Notes under the pieces: generated by a model
The model's input: only the letters and a program-made list of their open reading frames with translations
What the model was told of the DNA's origin: nothing
Database searches by the model: none
Part shown: in pieces, positions 18,101-25,666 of the stretch
Position numbering within the stretch: the first letter of the stretch is position 1
Layout of the letters: each line of letters starts with the position of its first letter
Translations under genes and position numbers: made by a program
Source of the DNA: a virus
IMG/VR virus record: IMGVR_UViG_3300001680_000216
Span: 1-26,605 of that record
Strand: one strand, 5' to 3'
DNA: 26,605 nt

Positions 18101-19388
18101 GAGTCCATAACGCAAAAGGATCATCTTTATAACCCCCCTTATTAAAATAGGGAGACCCTGTAGCCAACAAGTAATAAATTAAAAAGGGTACATAAGACTC
18201 ATGTAATTCATACATGGAGGAAGATAAACTAAATCCACTATCTCCAAATAGAGTATCTATCGCTAATTGAGTAGAAAGTACTGTCCCTTTAGCTTTATAG
18301 ATTCTAAGAGCATTTCTAATCTGGGATCTCCATCTTGAAGGATCACTTCCTATTAGATCCCATCCAATTAACTGAGACAAGTAGGGTAAATACTCAGAAG
18401 GGCAACTATCAATCTCATACAGAGATTCTAACTTCTCTACAGAAGAGTTAATATCCTGATATACATATCCCAGTACTTTTACAAATTTAGTAAACGGTCC
18501 TGCGAAAGCTTCAGCAGGAGAATAAGTTCCGAAAGTGATATAATCTTCAAAAGTTTCCTTAACCTTAAAGTCTGATCTATCAGCATAACCATCGGAATAC
18601 AACACCCCTAGAAGAGTTTTAAGTCGATCTAGCTCTTGTGTTCCACTAGTATAAGTTTGTGTTCCTGATAGATAATTAGTAGGAATTAACTCTAAAGAGG
18701 ATACCAAGGATAAAGTAGGATAGTTTCTCCACAAATACTCCTCAAACCCTGTAATTCCTTCTAAAGTTCCTAAGCTCTTACCTAAGAACAATTCCGATAA
18801 TCTGTCTAACACGAAGGAAGAAGGATTATAATCCCCATTAGGAACAGACGAAGTGTTTAGTAAGTAAAACCACCCAAGAGAATTAATATAGTATTCGTGA
18901 AGGGCTGATCCATCTACTCCATAAGCGGTCGCTGCTACTTTAGTTCCCTTTGGGGTAGGGATAGAGGAAGTAAAAAAGTTTAACTTAATAGAAGGGAGTA
19001 ACTGTTCTTCCAAATAGTTTCTCCATTGTGCGCTTGTCTCAAAAGACTCCATCTGGAATCCGAGAGGGTCTAGTATATCTCGTTCAAAAGTGAAGGGAGT
19101 GACATCAGTAAGATTATTTTGCTTTACAAAAAAAGGATAAATCCCTGATATGTTATCAATTTCAGCAAAATTGGGAGTGGCTGAGATAGGTAGAATTCTT
19201 CCTATACGGTCTGCTGCCAGGAGATGTGTTTTTAATAAGGAATCCAGAGGGTCTAGCTCTAAGCCACTTACTTCAAAATCCTTAATCCTATAAACAGAAG
19301 GTATAATTTTTTCTAGAGCTTCTGAATAATTTCTCTTAAAATAGGTTTTTTGAGTAGGATCAAAAAGTTTAAAGTTAACCTCAGCCAT
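15111..19388 (-). CDS. Giant baseplate wedge / tail protein I-like protein, 1425 aa
   Basis: The gene directly follows gp6 (TAATG overlap, AAAGG upstream), where T4-like phages place wedge gene 7 and P2-like phages gene I. Residues about 305-385 carry the tail-protein-I-type segment: LESLYEIDSCPSEYLPYLSQ, IGWDL, WRSQIRNALRIYKAKGT and LAIDTLFG. This segment links the wedge to fibres in P2-like tails. The N-terminus (1-120) looks like a wedge-type domain. The remaining 1000 residues include a basic RRRNLYNNVPRNGFF segment (around 755-770) and beta-rich, aromatic-rich stretches such as FGVWIHTMPED, suggesting built-in peripheral or carbohydrate-contacting domains. At 1425 residues it is far longer than P2 gpI and longer than T4 gp7 (1032). 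The wedge role is well supported by segment and order; functions of the C-terminal two thirds are unknown. Confidence 0.8.
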   Translation of the reverse strand: MAEVNFKLFDPTQKTYFKRNYSEALEKIIPSVYRIKDFEVSGLELDPLDSLLKTHLLAADRIGRILPISATPNFAEIDNISGIYPFFVKQNNLTDVTPFTFERDILDPLGFQMESFETSAQWRNYLEEQLLPSIKLNFFTSSIPTPKGTKVAATAYGVDGSALHEYYINSLGWFYLLNTSSVPNGDYNPSSFVLDRLSELFLGKSLGTLEGITGFEEYLWRNYPTLSLVSSLELIPTNYLSGTQTYTSGTQELDRLKTLLGVLYSDGYADRSDFKVKETFEDYITFGTYSPAEAFAGPFTKFVKVLGYVYQDINSSVEKLESLYEIDSCPSEYLPYLSQLIGWDLIGSDPSRWRSQIRNALRIYKAKGTVLSTQLAIDTLFGDSGFSLSSSMYELHESYVPFLIYYLLATGSPYFNKGGYKDDPFALWTPTLAQDLGVTYTDETGAVVPDYSLSSVDSNIRRCVDKVLRDLWISHPNSFLLGDGIFPPPGDPDFKFYYRDRLYDIPPFEEIRYYERVGISEPLMLNLEKSLLDLDVSSNYISSAVEYILSKSVSSSDDIEIGNTFVLYTSGFEEPFNFTDILTDISNTKSQYLSLWSSKSSHFDLHLSAGSQSFSKKTSTPQTSLGIYHSLIGLNKTIPAHAIPRAKVFLQAFDDVSNFLYACPTVFFTPKDLVTSSTVVNAWDASGVNMAMAADTIGLGPGISSTGVTRGLVDSVTDILLTGDGNVASGNYAPRNNLRRRNLYNNVPRNGFFDRTGFNMPNSYTPSTFDPHTGASGGGALTLGYNYSGCGFQTPFTTGSVSSLHPVWDYCETSTSPRTFFGVDTSWTFPWRGALAPNITLAAGGCLEYVRREELPEILRVMHRTMEKDAYREAYDNFKDVSSAWQTSSSWMDPINSLANSAFNGVSSWYEYADYTFGSGIQEAYNRYAKEFGRHGTAPYLVSGFDAHGGRNIFSHIYGPLVYNGNFTKDGSATSFIASSFTQAGYQGLSYQDMSGAGADASAGSCEGKLVVGWPGDCEEGEMRYPYGFSGIEFCRYSIPEYYDSVGGPTKVNASPRFKMYRTTPKYGEDNPAIASYLTGKGLLDVQCSGNSSFYNYARIRFDLSAFGSTTTSGNLLLPDHDYELSLTLARYGIDAVPVVPFGVWIHTMPEDNMFWSWISRETDTQFGKSWNYSNPYYNGEWISCSGDNTVLPLTDGDAAPEAFQYGVRDTLCTTFSLPPSLAVTAIENLGEEHFNTYKIPFNTSNKQYRKSGMFLPKPKAYQPTFVHRSDQRYVVEIMLRSFGGEVTSDIVDYVFENISIIDKTLERTTLDEFTVEYIDDLGTVHSEVVTRTGVDDYRIYFKYLNSISASSLGDGYATRIAADSSGIFEASGGSRLNYRYHPTWGTYTYYDDITTSPDGTAWTVGASPKTYTLVEFVEGMSPQE
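15114..15118 (-). promoter_or_regulatory. Shine-Dalgarno AGGAG deciding a GTG start
   Basis: CAGGAGTAATAAAGAGTG on the minus strand: AGGAG overlaps the last Glu codon of the 1425-residue gene, is followed by its TAA stop, and lies nine bases before GTG at 15104. The next in-frame ATG is much further in, so GTG is the likely start. Confidence 0.7.
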
Positions 19389-21007
19389 TAGATACCTTTT
19401 ACATTAATTACAACATTATTCAATTGAATTACTTCATTAAATTCAATATGGATATTGGTATCCACATTATCCACTTCTGCAAATCTTACATCATCAACCT
19501 TAGTAAAAATATCTCTAGTAAAGTCTGTTAGAATAAAGGGGTCTTCAAAATCAAAATTTTGAGTATTAAAATATCTAAGAACAGCATCTCTAGTTTTAGA
19601 TTTTATTTCTTCCTCTCTAGGAAGTAAATTTTTATCCACAGAAATAGCCATAACTAAATCTAAAGATCTCACTACCCCATCTACAATAACGATTTCATCT
19701 GTTAACATCTTCTTTTCCTGTAAGTGGGCTAACAACTCCATTTTAAAGGAAGTAGTGGCTTGCTGCAACTGAATGTCACTAGCCCTCTCCAAAACATACA
19801 CATCAATCGTATTAGCTGAACTATATGCTTTGCGTACCGCAGCCGTTACTTTTCCTATAGTCCCGTAGCTGGAAATAAACTTGGCTCCCCGCGCAACATA
19901 GTCCTCTAGAGTTACAAGTCTATCTTGTGATTTAAAAAAGAGAGGAGCATATTTTTTGGCATGAGATACACTCTCTGCGTTAGATCCTCCTGTAGCAAGA
20001 GAAGTATTTTCTATAGTCGCAGGTAGGGTGTTTCCTGCATCCCCATCAATCTGACCAGTAGTTAAAGCATTAATAAAGCTTTTTTGAACATTCCCTCTAG
20101 TACCCCCTCCTATTCTATAAGATACTTCATAGCTGGACCCTACAGGAGGAGAAATACCAGCAATGTTATCACCAAAAACAATAGTGCCTCCAAAAGAATC
20201 ATTTAAATTAACTTGAAAAATCCTATCGGTAGCCCCAGAAGCAAAATAAATGCTCTCTACTTGTGTAAAAGCTCCAGAAGCAGCAGGAACACCAGGGGCA
20301 TCAACAAAGACCTGAATACTTCCCTCAATAACAGGACTCTGGTTTAGAGTTAAAGATTTAATACTATCATAGGAGGTAAAAGTTCCCTTATCTACCACTA
20401 ACGCTCCTTCTAATAAGGCTGCATTACTCCAAATAGCAGGATTAGCGGGATCATTAGCTTCTTCTTTATTCATATAAATGGTAGAATTAGAATTGGCTCC
20501 CGAAATTCTTCCTGCTTCTACTTTATAGAGAGTATAAGTTACTTGCCCCCCATCTTCAGGAGATGCAATGGTAAGTGTTCTATTTGCAGGAGGTATAACA
20601 AGGGAATTCTGTCCCGCAGTCAGGGCTGTACCTATAGTAATCGTAGCGTTTGCAGCCGCAGCTAACGGTCCTCGCATTCTAACCCCAACCAATTCTAATA
20701 GTTTTCTTACATTATTTCTATTACGAGCAGTTGCTAAGAAGCTTTCATTCGCTAACATATCAGCCTTCAAGGATAATACGGCTCCCATATAAGCTACTAT
20801 CTCCACTAACATTATCCCCAGATCAGACTCAGAAAAGTTCTGATAATCTAAGGGATATACGGCTTTTATATATTCAATTATAGAATTTCGCATAGACAGA
20901 AAATCAGTAGATTCATAATCAATTAAGGTATCCTTCCTATCATCAGGAATGATTACCTTCTTCATGAAGTCTGAGGCTACTTCTCCTGTAAAATTAGACT
21001 GGCTCAT
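19388..21007 (-). CDS. gp6: Baseplate wedge protein, gp6 / baseplate-J family, 539 aa
   Basis: gp6 (J in P2) forms the ring of wedge dimers that holds the contractile baseplate together. Typical features are DLGIMLVEIVAYMGAVLSLK followed by ANESFLATARNRNNVRKLLE and the GVRMRGP turn (62-114), YRIGGGTRGNVQ (297-308), and the hallmark ESVSHAKKYAPLFFKSQDR followed by LVTLEDYVARG (345-374). The C-terminal part (about 400-539) has the alternating strand-helix pattern of the family. Length is in the usual 450-660 range. ATGA overlap with the gp25 gene and a GGAG upstream fix the start at 21007. gp25 upstream and the 1425-residue wedge protein downstream give the conserved 25-6-7 order. Confidence 0.95.
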   Translation of the reverse strand: MSQSNFTGEVASDFMKKVIIPDDRKDTLIDYESTDFLSMRNSIIEYIKAVYPLDYQNFSESDLGIMLVEIVAYMGAVLSLKADMLANESFLATARNRNNVRKLLELVGVRMRGPLAAAANATITIGTALTAGQNSLVIPPANRTLTIASPEDGGQVTYTLYKVEAGRISGANSNSTIYMNKEEANDPANPAIWSNAALLEGALVVDKGTFTSYDSIKSLTLNQSPVIEGSIQVFVDAPGVPAASGAFTQVESIYFASGATDRIFQVNLNDSFGGTIVFGDNIAGISPPVGSSYEVSYRIGGGTRGNVQKSFINALTTGQIDGDAGNTLPATIENTSLATGGSNAESVSHAKKYAPLFFKSQDRLVTLEDYVARGAKFISSYGTIGKVTAAVRKAYSSANTIDVYVLERASDIQLQQATTSFKMELLAHLQEKKMLTDEIVIVDGVVRSLDLVMAISVDKNLLPREEEIKSKTRDAVLRYFNTQNFDFEDPFILTDFTRDIFTKVDDVRFAEVDNVDTNIHIEFNEVIQLNNVVINVKGI

Positions 21008-21465
21008 TTTATTGTTACTCCAACGGCAAAGATCGTATTATTTAGCTCTACAGCAGATAAATATAAAGTTATGTCTAACCCCATTCCACCTTCTACGTTC
21101 ACTACATCGGATTCAGTAACCACTATTTTCTGAATAGAGACCCCTGGGAAGAAGGTATTAATAGAATTTATAATTTCATATTTGATATTGATAAATAATT
21201 CTTGAGTTAAAGGTTCAAATAAAAATTTCCTAAGACTTAATCCAAACTGGGGAAACATAACCCTTTCTCCTTTTTCGGTAAGGAGAAGTTGTTCTAGATT
21301 ATTTTGTAATAAAGTTATACCAGTTTGTTTATGGAAGTCTCCTGCTCCCTTTTTCTTTCCTGTTGGGAAGGCTAGGCCATAGTTTTCCTTACTTCTAGAA
21401 GTTAATTCTAAACTAATCTGCTTCGGAGGATTAACTCCATATAAAGTTGTACTTGTTTGTCCCAT
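21004..21465 (-). CDS. gp25: Baseplate wedge protein, gp25 / W family, 153 aa
   Basis: gp25 (W in P2, TssE in T6SS) is the small lysozyme-fold wedge subunit that links the baseplate to the tail sheath. Diagnostic segments are GITLLQNNLEQLLLTEKGER, then MFPQFGLSLRKFLFEPLTQ (about 69-87), followed by a helix (EIINSINTFFPGV) and two C-terminal strands. The family usually has 130-160 residues, and this one has 153, so it looks complete. A 30-residue basic N-terminal extension precedes the core. The start shares bases with the upstream stop (TGATG) and lacks a strong Shine-Dalgarno, implying coupled translation. Confidence 0.95.
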   Translation of the reverse strand: MGQTSTTLYGVNPPKQISLELTSRSKENYGLAFPTGKKKGAGDFHKQTGITLLQNNLEQLLLTEKGERVMFPQFGLSLRKFLFEPLTQELFINIKYEIINSINTFFPGVSIQKIVVTESDVVNVEGGMGLDITLYLSAVELNNTIFAVGVTIK

Positions 21466-24400
21466 CAGATATCTATATTCTTAAAGTAAGGTGCCTGAGC
21501 CCTATAGTTTTTACCTATTTCAGAGGCTAGTAATGTTCGATCATAAAATTTTGTACTACCAACATACCCGTTCAATCCGCTGATCTTACCATGACAGGGA
21601 TTCATAAATCCGTTAGCTACAGGAAGTCCTCCTGCGGGATCTCCCTCCCACCGTAGGAACCCGTCAGTATACCCTCCCCCTAGGACCCACGGAGTAAACT
21701 GACCTATATCATTTAATTTAGGTCCATTAGTAAACTCAGAGTCCTGTGTAGAGATAGCATTATAACTAAATGAATGTAAACTAGAATCAAAAGAGTCCTC
21801 ATTATAATATGTTGGTAAAGCTAGATAAGTCTTATTTACTAAAGTACCAAATGCACCCTGTATTCCAGAAGTGGTCATTAGTTCCCCATCTAAGTATATT
21901 GACATAGTACCTGCCGAAGGCTCGACAGTATAAGCTATATGCATAAACTGCCCAGAAGCATCGTTAAAGGTTCTTCCATGAGACCCTGAAGTATCCATGT
22001 CTACTTTCATTTTATACATTTCCGATTGATCCGAACAGAAAGCAGCTTTGGTATTAATAAAAGAGATCCCTGAACTGTTGTAGGAAATAGTAGGAGCCAC
22101 AAAGAAACATCTGTTTTCAACAGGATTAGCATCCTGATCATTGCTGGCTGATAAATCATTTACCACTTGTCTATCTCTGCTAAATCCCATTAGGAATCCT
22201 CTAACATGCTCACTACCGAAGGTATTCTCCACTTTACCTCCTGAGACTGCGATATCATCATTTAATCCTCCTGAATTCTCACAACCTAATAAAATTCTAT
22301 TAAAAGTACCAGGACCCCACTCCCCGTTTGGTTCGGCGTAATCCGTACTGGATGTACTCACTCCAGGCATATACACCCAACTCTCTATAGTTGCCCCCTC
22401 CATTCTATAGAAAAGGTTTCTAAACCCAGGAGAATCGGGTAATCTAACAGCTTGCCCTAAGGAAGTGTCGGTCCCCGCTGTGTTATAACGGACCAATCCC
22501 GTGAGTTTTGGAATAGACAGCCCCGATGTAAAAACAGAAGCAGGAGTTGTAGCCAATAACTTAGCGTTATTATCAATAATTGGATTATCAGTAGAAGTAC
22601 CTGCTTGAAGCCCAGAAGCAGTACAATTTAACACTCCCCACTTTGAAGAATAATCATAAGGGGCTGCTGAAGGTCTTTCAGCCGTAGCTTCCATAAAATT
22701 ATAAACAGCAATTAGACCATCCATAACGATCTGGTCTGTTAAGTTTAAGAGAGTTACTTTCTGATCTCCCGTAGTACTAGAATCGAAAATGATTCCCGCT
22801 GCGCCTATGGTGGGCACCATCAGATGCTCTGCGACAAGCCCAGCCTCCGTTCCTGACGCAGACACATATTTAGGCTTCAAAGGAAGGATGATATCCCTTA
22901 CTTCCCCCTGCTTAAAAGTTAAGTTCTTCTGTAAATCTAATGATACCTGAACATTATAGTCTTTAAGGTAGGTGAAATCATTAATTGGAATGCTTCCTAC
23001 AGGAGGGATATCGGGTTCAGACCCAAAAGAACCAGGAGTTACCACAGCAATCTCTATTTGTTTTTTTCTCTTATTAATCTGTTGATCATGTTTAGCATTA
23101 TGAGAGATAATAGCTTGTTGCATATTATAAATAATAGCAGTCCCAGAGCTATCTGAAGTAGCTTTTTGTAATTGCGTATTTAAATCATTGATATGCTTGT
23201 TTCTAGTAGCTATAAGCTGTTGGAGCATATGATCCCCATCATAATAAGGGAACAAGAAAGAACTTGCTGATATTATGGAGGGATCAAACAAGGTATCCAT
23301 GAAGGTATCTAAGTCTTTTTCACCTATCGCTACTCCTTTACCTCCCAAGTTGGGAGCATAGTCATGCAGGTAGCTGGTTCCAGGAGGAATAATTTTTATA
23401 GGAACATCAGGAACTCCTCCCGTCTGAGAATCGTAATAAAGACCATCAATAGTAAGAATGAACTGCCCGTGCTTTGCCTTTGGAGGACCGTAAACTAATC
23501 GGAAAATTTCTTCCTGAGTTTCCTTCAATGTTCCATCTTCATCAAGCACAACATTTCCATCTAAAATATTCTGCCAGTTCTCAGCCGAGGTATACCGAAG
23601 AGTAGTTCCAGAGACTATCTGAGGAATATTAGGGATGTCAGAATTAATAACTGGTTCTAAGGTTGGATCCAGCCTTCTAGCTTCAAAAATACTTGCAATT
23701 ATGCTTAACTGAGTATTGCAAGCAGTAGCAAAATTCATGGACTGCTGCATTTGGTCTCTAGCAAGAATAAATTGTGTTTCAGGATCAGGTCCCTGAGGTC
23801 CAAAAGATCCCACTCCCCCAGGAGGTTCAATTGGACCCCCCGAAGCCCAGAAACCCCCATTATCAAGGCACTCCTGCTCCGTAGTGCCCTCCGCTCCATA
23901 ACAGAGGGGATCGGGGGGGTCAAGCACCCAAGTCCCTCCTGCGGCCACACACGCAGCCTCAAAGGAGAACTGATCGCATTGGGCAGCAGGAACTCCTGTA
24001 CACCCTGTACAGGTCCCTCCCTGCCCCATTCCTAGCGTAGCAGCCATAGCCCCACTCCCCTTACTAGAGGCAAGCATATCTTTAAATTTATCAACACAAT
24101 CTAAAATTCCGTCAATTTGAGACTGAGCCATTGTTATGTTATTGTACATCTGCGCTCCGAAAGCAGCAGCAGCCCCCAATGAACCAAGAATACCACCGAT
24201 ATTGTTCAGTAATCCCCCGTCATCTGTATCGGCTCCAAACAGAGAAGAATCTCCTATAAATTTCCATGTACCTGTTTGGGTATCAAATTCAATAATTCCA
24301 CTATCTAGAAATAGTTTTTTTGTAATAAGAGCCGTTGCATTATTAGCAGCATCTCTACCGTCCTGTAAACTTTTAGAAAAAGCTCCTAATAAGTCTGATG

Positions 24401-24536
24401 GAAGAACCGACAACACATTAGATGCCATGTTAATAATACATTGAGGGGCACCATACCCCATAGCTACAGCATCCAATATAGTACCTTGTGAGGAACCTAG
24501 GACTTTCGCAGCTTTTTCTAGATCAAATACTCCCAT
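21465..24536 (-). CDS. Baseplate/tail protein with Cys-rich GGxW repeats and C-terminal LamG-like domain, 1023 aa
   Basis: Domains in order: an alpha-helical, Ala/Gly-rich N-terminus (1-165); a Cys-rich module (176-230) with two copies of a C-x3-GG-x-W motif (CVAAGGTW at 196-203, CLDNGGFW at 223-230); a Pro/Gly linker (230-252); a middle region with a long charged helix, possibly coiled coil (435-495); and a concanavalin/LamG-like jelly roll (about 605-1015). The last shows ATIESWVYMPG, GQFMHIAYTV, MSIYLDGELM and YVGSTKFYDRTLLASEIGKN, the typical LamG edge strands and final helix. LamG domains bind glycans or proteins, so a role in surface adhesion is inferred. It lies between the spike and gp25, so it is likely part of the hub or inner baseplate. 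TAATG start overlap; only a distant weak AAGGA. Confidence 0.85.
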   Translation of the reverse strand: MGVFDLEKAAKVLGSSQGTILDAVAMGYGAPQCIINMASNVLSVLPSDLLGAFSKSLQDGRDAANNATALITKKLFLDSGIIEFDTQTGTWKFIGDSSLFGADTDDGGLLNNIGGILGSLGAAAAFGAQMYNNITMAQSQIDGILDCVDKFKDMLASSKGSGAMAATLGMGQGGTCTGCTGVPAAQCDQFSFEAACVAAGGTWVLDPPDPLCYGAEGTTEQECLDNGGFWASGGPIEPPGGVGSFGPQGPDPETQFILARDQMQQSMNFATACNTQLSIIASIFEARRLDPTLEPVINSDIPNIPQIVSGTTLRYTSAENWQNILDGNVVLDEDGTLKETQEEIFRLVYGPPKAKHGQFILTIDGLYYDSQTGGVPDVPIKIIPPGTSYLHDYAPNLGGKGVAIGEKDLDTFMDTLFDPSIISASSFLFPYYDGDHMLQQLIATRNKHINDLNTQLQKATSDSSGTAIIYNMQQAIISHNAKHDQQINKRKKQIEIAVVTPGSFGSEPDIPPVGSIPINDFTYLKDYNVQVSLDLQKNLTFKQGEVRDIILPLKPKYVSASGTEAGLVAEHLMVPTIGAAGIIFDSSTTGDQKVTLLNLTDQIVMDGLIAVYNFMEATAERPSAAPYDYSSKWGVLNCTASGLQAGTSTDNPIIDNNAKLLATTPASVFTSGLSIPKLTGLVRYNTAGTDTSLGQAVRLPDSPGFRNLFYRMEGATIESWVYMPGVSTSSTDYAEPNGEWGPGTFNRILLGCENSGGLNDDIAVSGGKVENTFGSEHVRGFLMGFSRDRQVVNDLSASNDQDANPVENRCFFVAPTISYNSSGISFINTKAAFCSDQSEMYKMKVDMDTSGSHGRTFNDASGQFMHIAYTVEPSAGTMSIYLDGELMTTSGIQGAFGTLVNKTYLALPTYYNEDSFDSSLHSFSYNAISTQDSEFTNGPKLNDIGQFTPWVLGGGYTDGFLRWEGDPAGGLPVANGFMNPCHGKISGLNGYVGSTKFYDRTLLASEIGKNYRAQAPYFKNIDI

Positions 24537-25666
24537 TAGTTTAGATATATTTTTCCTTGAGGTGTAGAGAGATTGATGTCTCCTTCATCAGCAGTTAGAT
24601 TGATATCTCCTTTTTGTGCTACTATATTTATATCATTTGTCTCAGATACTATATTTATGCTCTTATTAATCTGAACTTCCATTCTTCCTCTAGAGTTGAT
24701 TTGAATCAATGAATCATTTCCATTTGTACTAATAAAAATAGAAGGAATATCTTGCATAACCGTTCCCGCTCCCTTATTAGCTGTAATGGTTATATCATTG
24801 TTCTGTGCCATCACATTAACTTTCCCCCAATCAGTAGAAGGTGGTCCTGTAAATCCAGGAGAATTTTGACTCATTTTTCCTGTAGAGGTATTAAGGATGT
24901 CTAAATTTAAACCATCCTGAACCCTAAGCTCCATCGCGGAACTTTTAGTTAGATAATTCTGGGGGCCTTCAGTTTGTACATCTAAAGACCGAGCAGGTTG
25001 CTGAGGAGGAACTCCGTCTGTAGCTAATTTTATATGATCTCCATGTTCATTCTGAATTAAAATACAAGATTTAAGTGGAGAATCATCACAGACTACTTTT
25101 TTATCCAGATGACTGATCATCTCAATTCGTGTATTAAATTTGTTTCCTTCATAAAGATCAGACATAATGAAGGCATGTCCTTTAGGGGACTTCCATACAT
25201 ACTTCATGGGTCGAGATCTATATTTATAAATATCATCGTCTGGTGTGACCCCTCCTGATTGGAGCGGACCCTGAATTTCATTACCATATCCAGGAATCTG
25301 TGCCATGATATTAGGATTAGGAATAGATGCTATGTAAATATATCTCTTTTTAGTGGTAACATAAGGATCCCCGTCAGGAACATCAGCAAATAAAACCGTC
25401 GTACCTATCTCAGGAATAGCCCAGAATCCTCCTCCACCCTTACCGTGGTAGGGAGTAGAATAAGCAACACTTACGGGTTTTGCCAGAACGGGGTGCATCA
25501 CTTGAATTTCTCCAGACTGCCACGGATCTACTTCACTAGTAACAACCCCCATATGAAGGAGTGAGTACACTTTGGTATCTTTTGCAGAAGACGATCCTTT
25601 AGCCCCTATTAGACCATGTGTTTTTAAAATAGTCTCTACTTTTTTTCTAAAATAAGGAATAACCAT
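24536..25666 (-). CDS. gp5: Baseplate central spike protein, gp5 / gpV-like OB-fold plus beta-prism, 376 aa
   Basis: The spike pierces the outer membrane during infection. Residues 33-115 form an OB-fold of the gp5/VgrG type: LLHMGVVTSEVDPWQSGEI, VMHPVLAKP, FWAIPEIGTTVLFADVPDGD and RYIYIASIP. The C-terminus (325-376) is a repeating short-strand pattern, SINIVSETNDINIVAQKGD then INLTADEGDINLSTPQGKI, that matches the triple-stranded beta-prism of spike needles. Weaker repeats occupy 200-325. Unlike T4 gp5 there is no lysozyme domain between the two, as in P2 gpV and many marine myoviruses. The start at 25666 is supported by AGGAGG (25671-25676) and a TAATG overlap. A separate PAAR tip is encoded at 1365. 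Confidence 0.9.
   Translation of the reverse strand: MVIPYFRKKVETILKTHGLIGAKGSSSAKDTKVYSLLHMGVVTSEVDPWQSGEIQVMHPVLAKPVSVAYSTPYHGKGGGGFWAIPEIGTTVLFADVPDGDPYVTTKKRYIYIASIPNPNIMAQIPGYGNEIQGPLQSGGVTPDDDIYKYRSRPMKYVWKSPKGHAFIMSDLYEGNKFNTRIEMISHLDKKVVCDDSPLKSCILIQNEHGDHIKLATDGVPPQQPARSLDVQTEGPQNYLTKSSAMELRVQDGLNLDILNTSTGKMSQNSPGFTGPPSTDWGKVNVMAQNNDITITANKGAGTVMQDIPSIFISTNGNDSLIQINSRGRMEVQINKSINIVSETNDINIVAQKGDINLTADEGDINLSTPQGKIYLN

Noticed and set aside
23751-24444. Plus-strand open frames of about 95-100 codons opposite the 1023-residue gene
   Set aside because: Antisense shadows of a long coding frame with recognisable domains; no ribosome sites or family features.
25221-25232. Palindrome TATTTATAAATA containing the T4 late-promoter core on both strands
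   Set aside because: It lies within the spike gene, encodes ordinary residues (DIYKYR), and no gene start follows it on either strand; similar cores at about 11650 and 24630 are also inside coding sequence.
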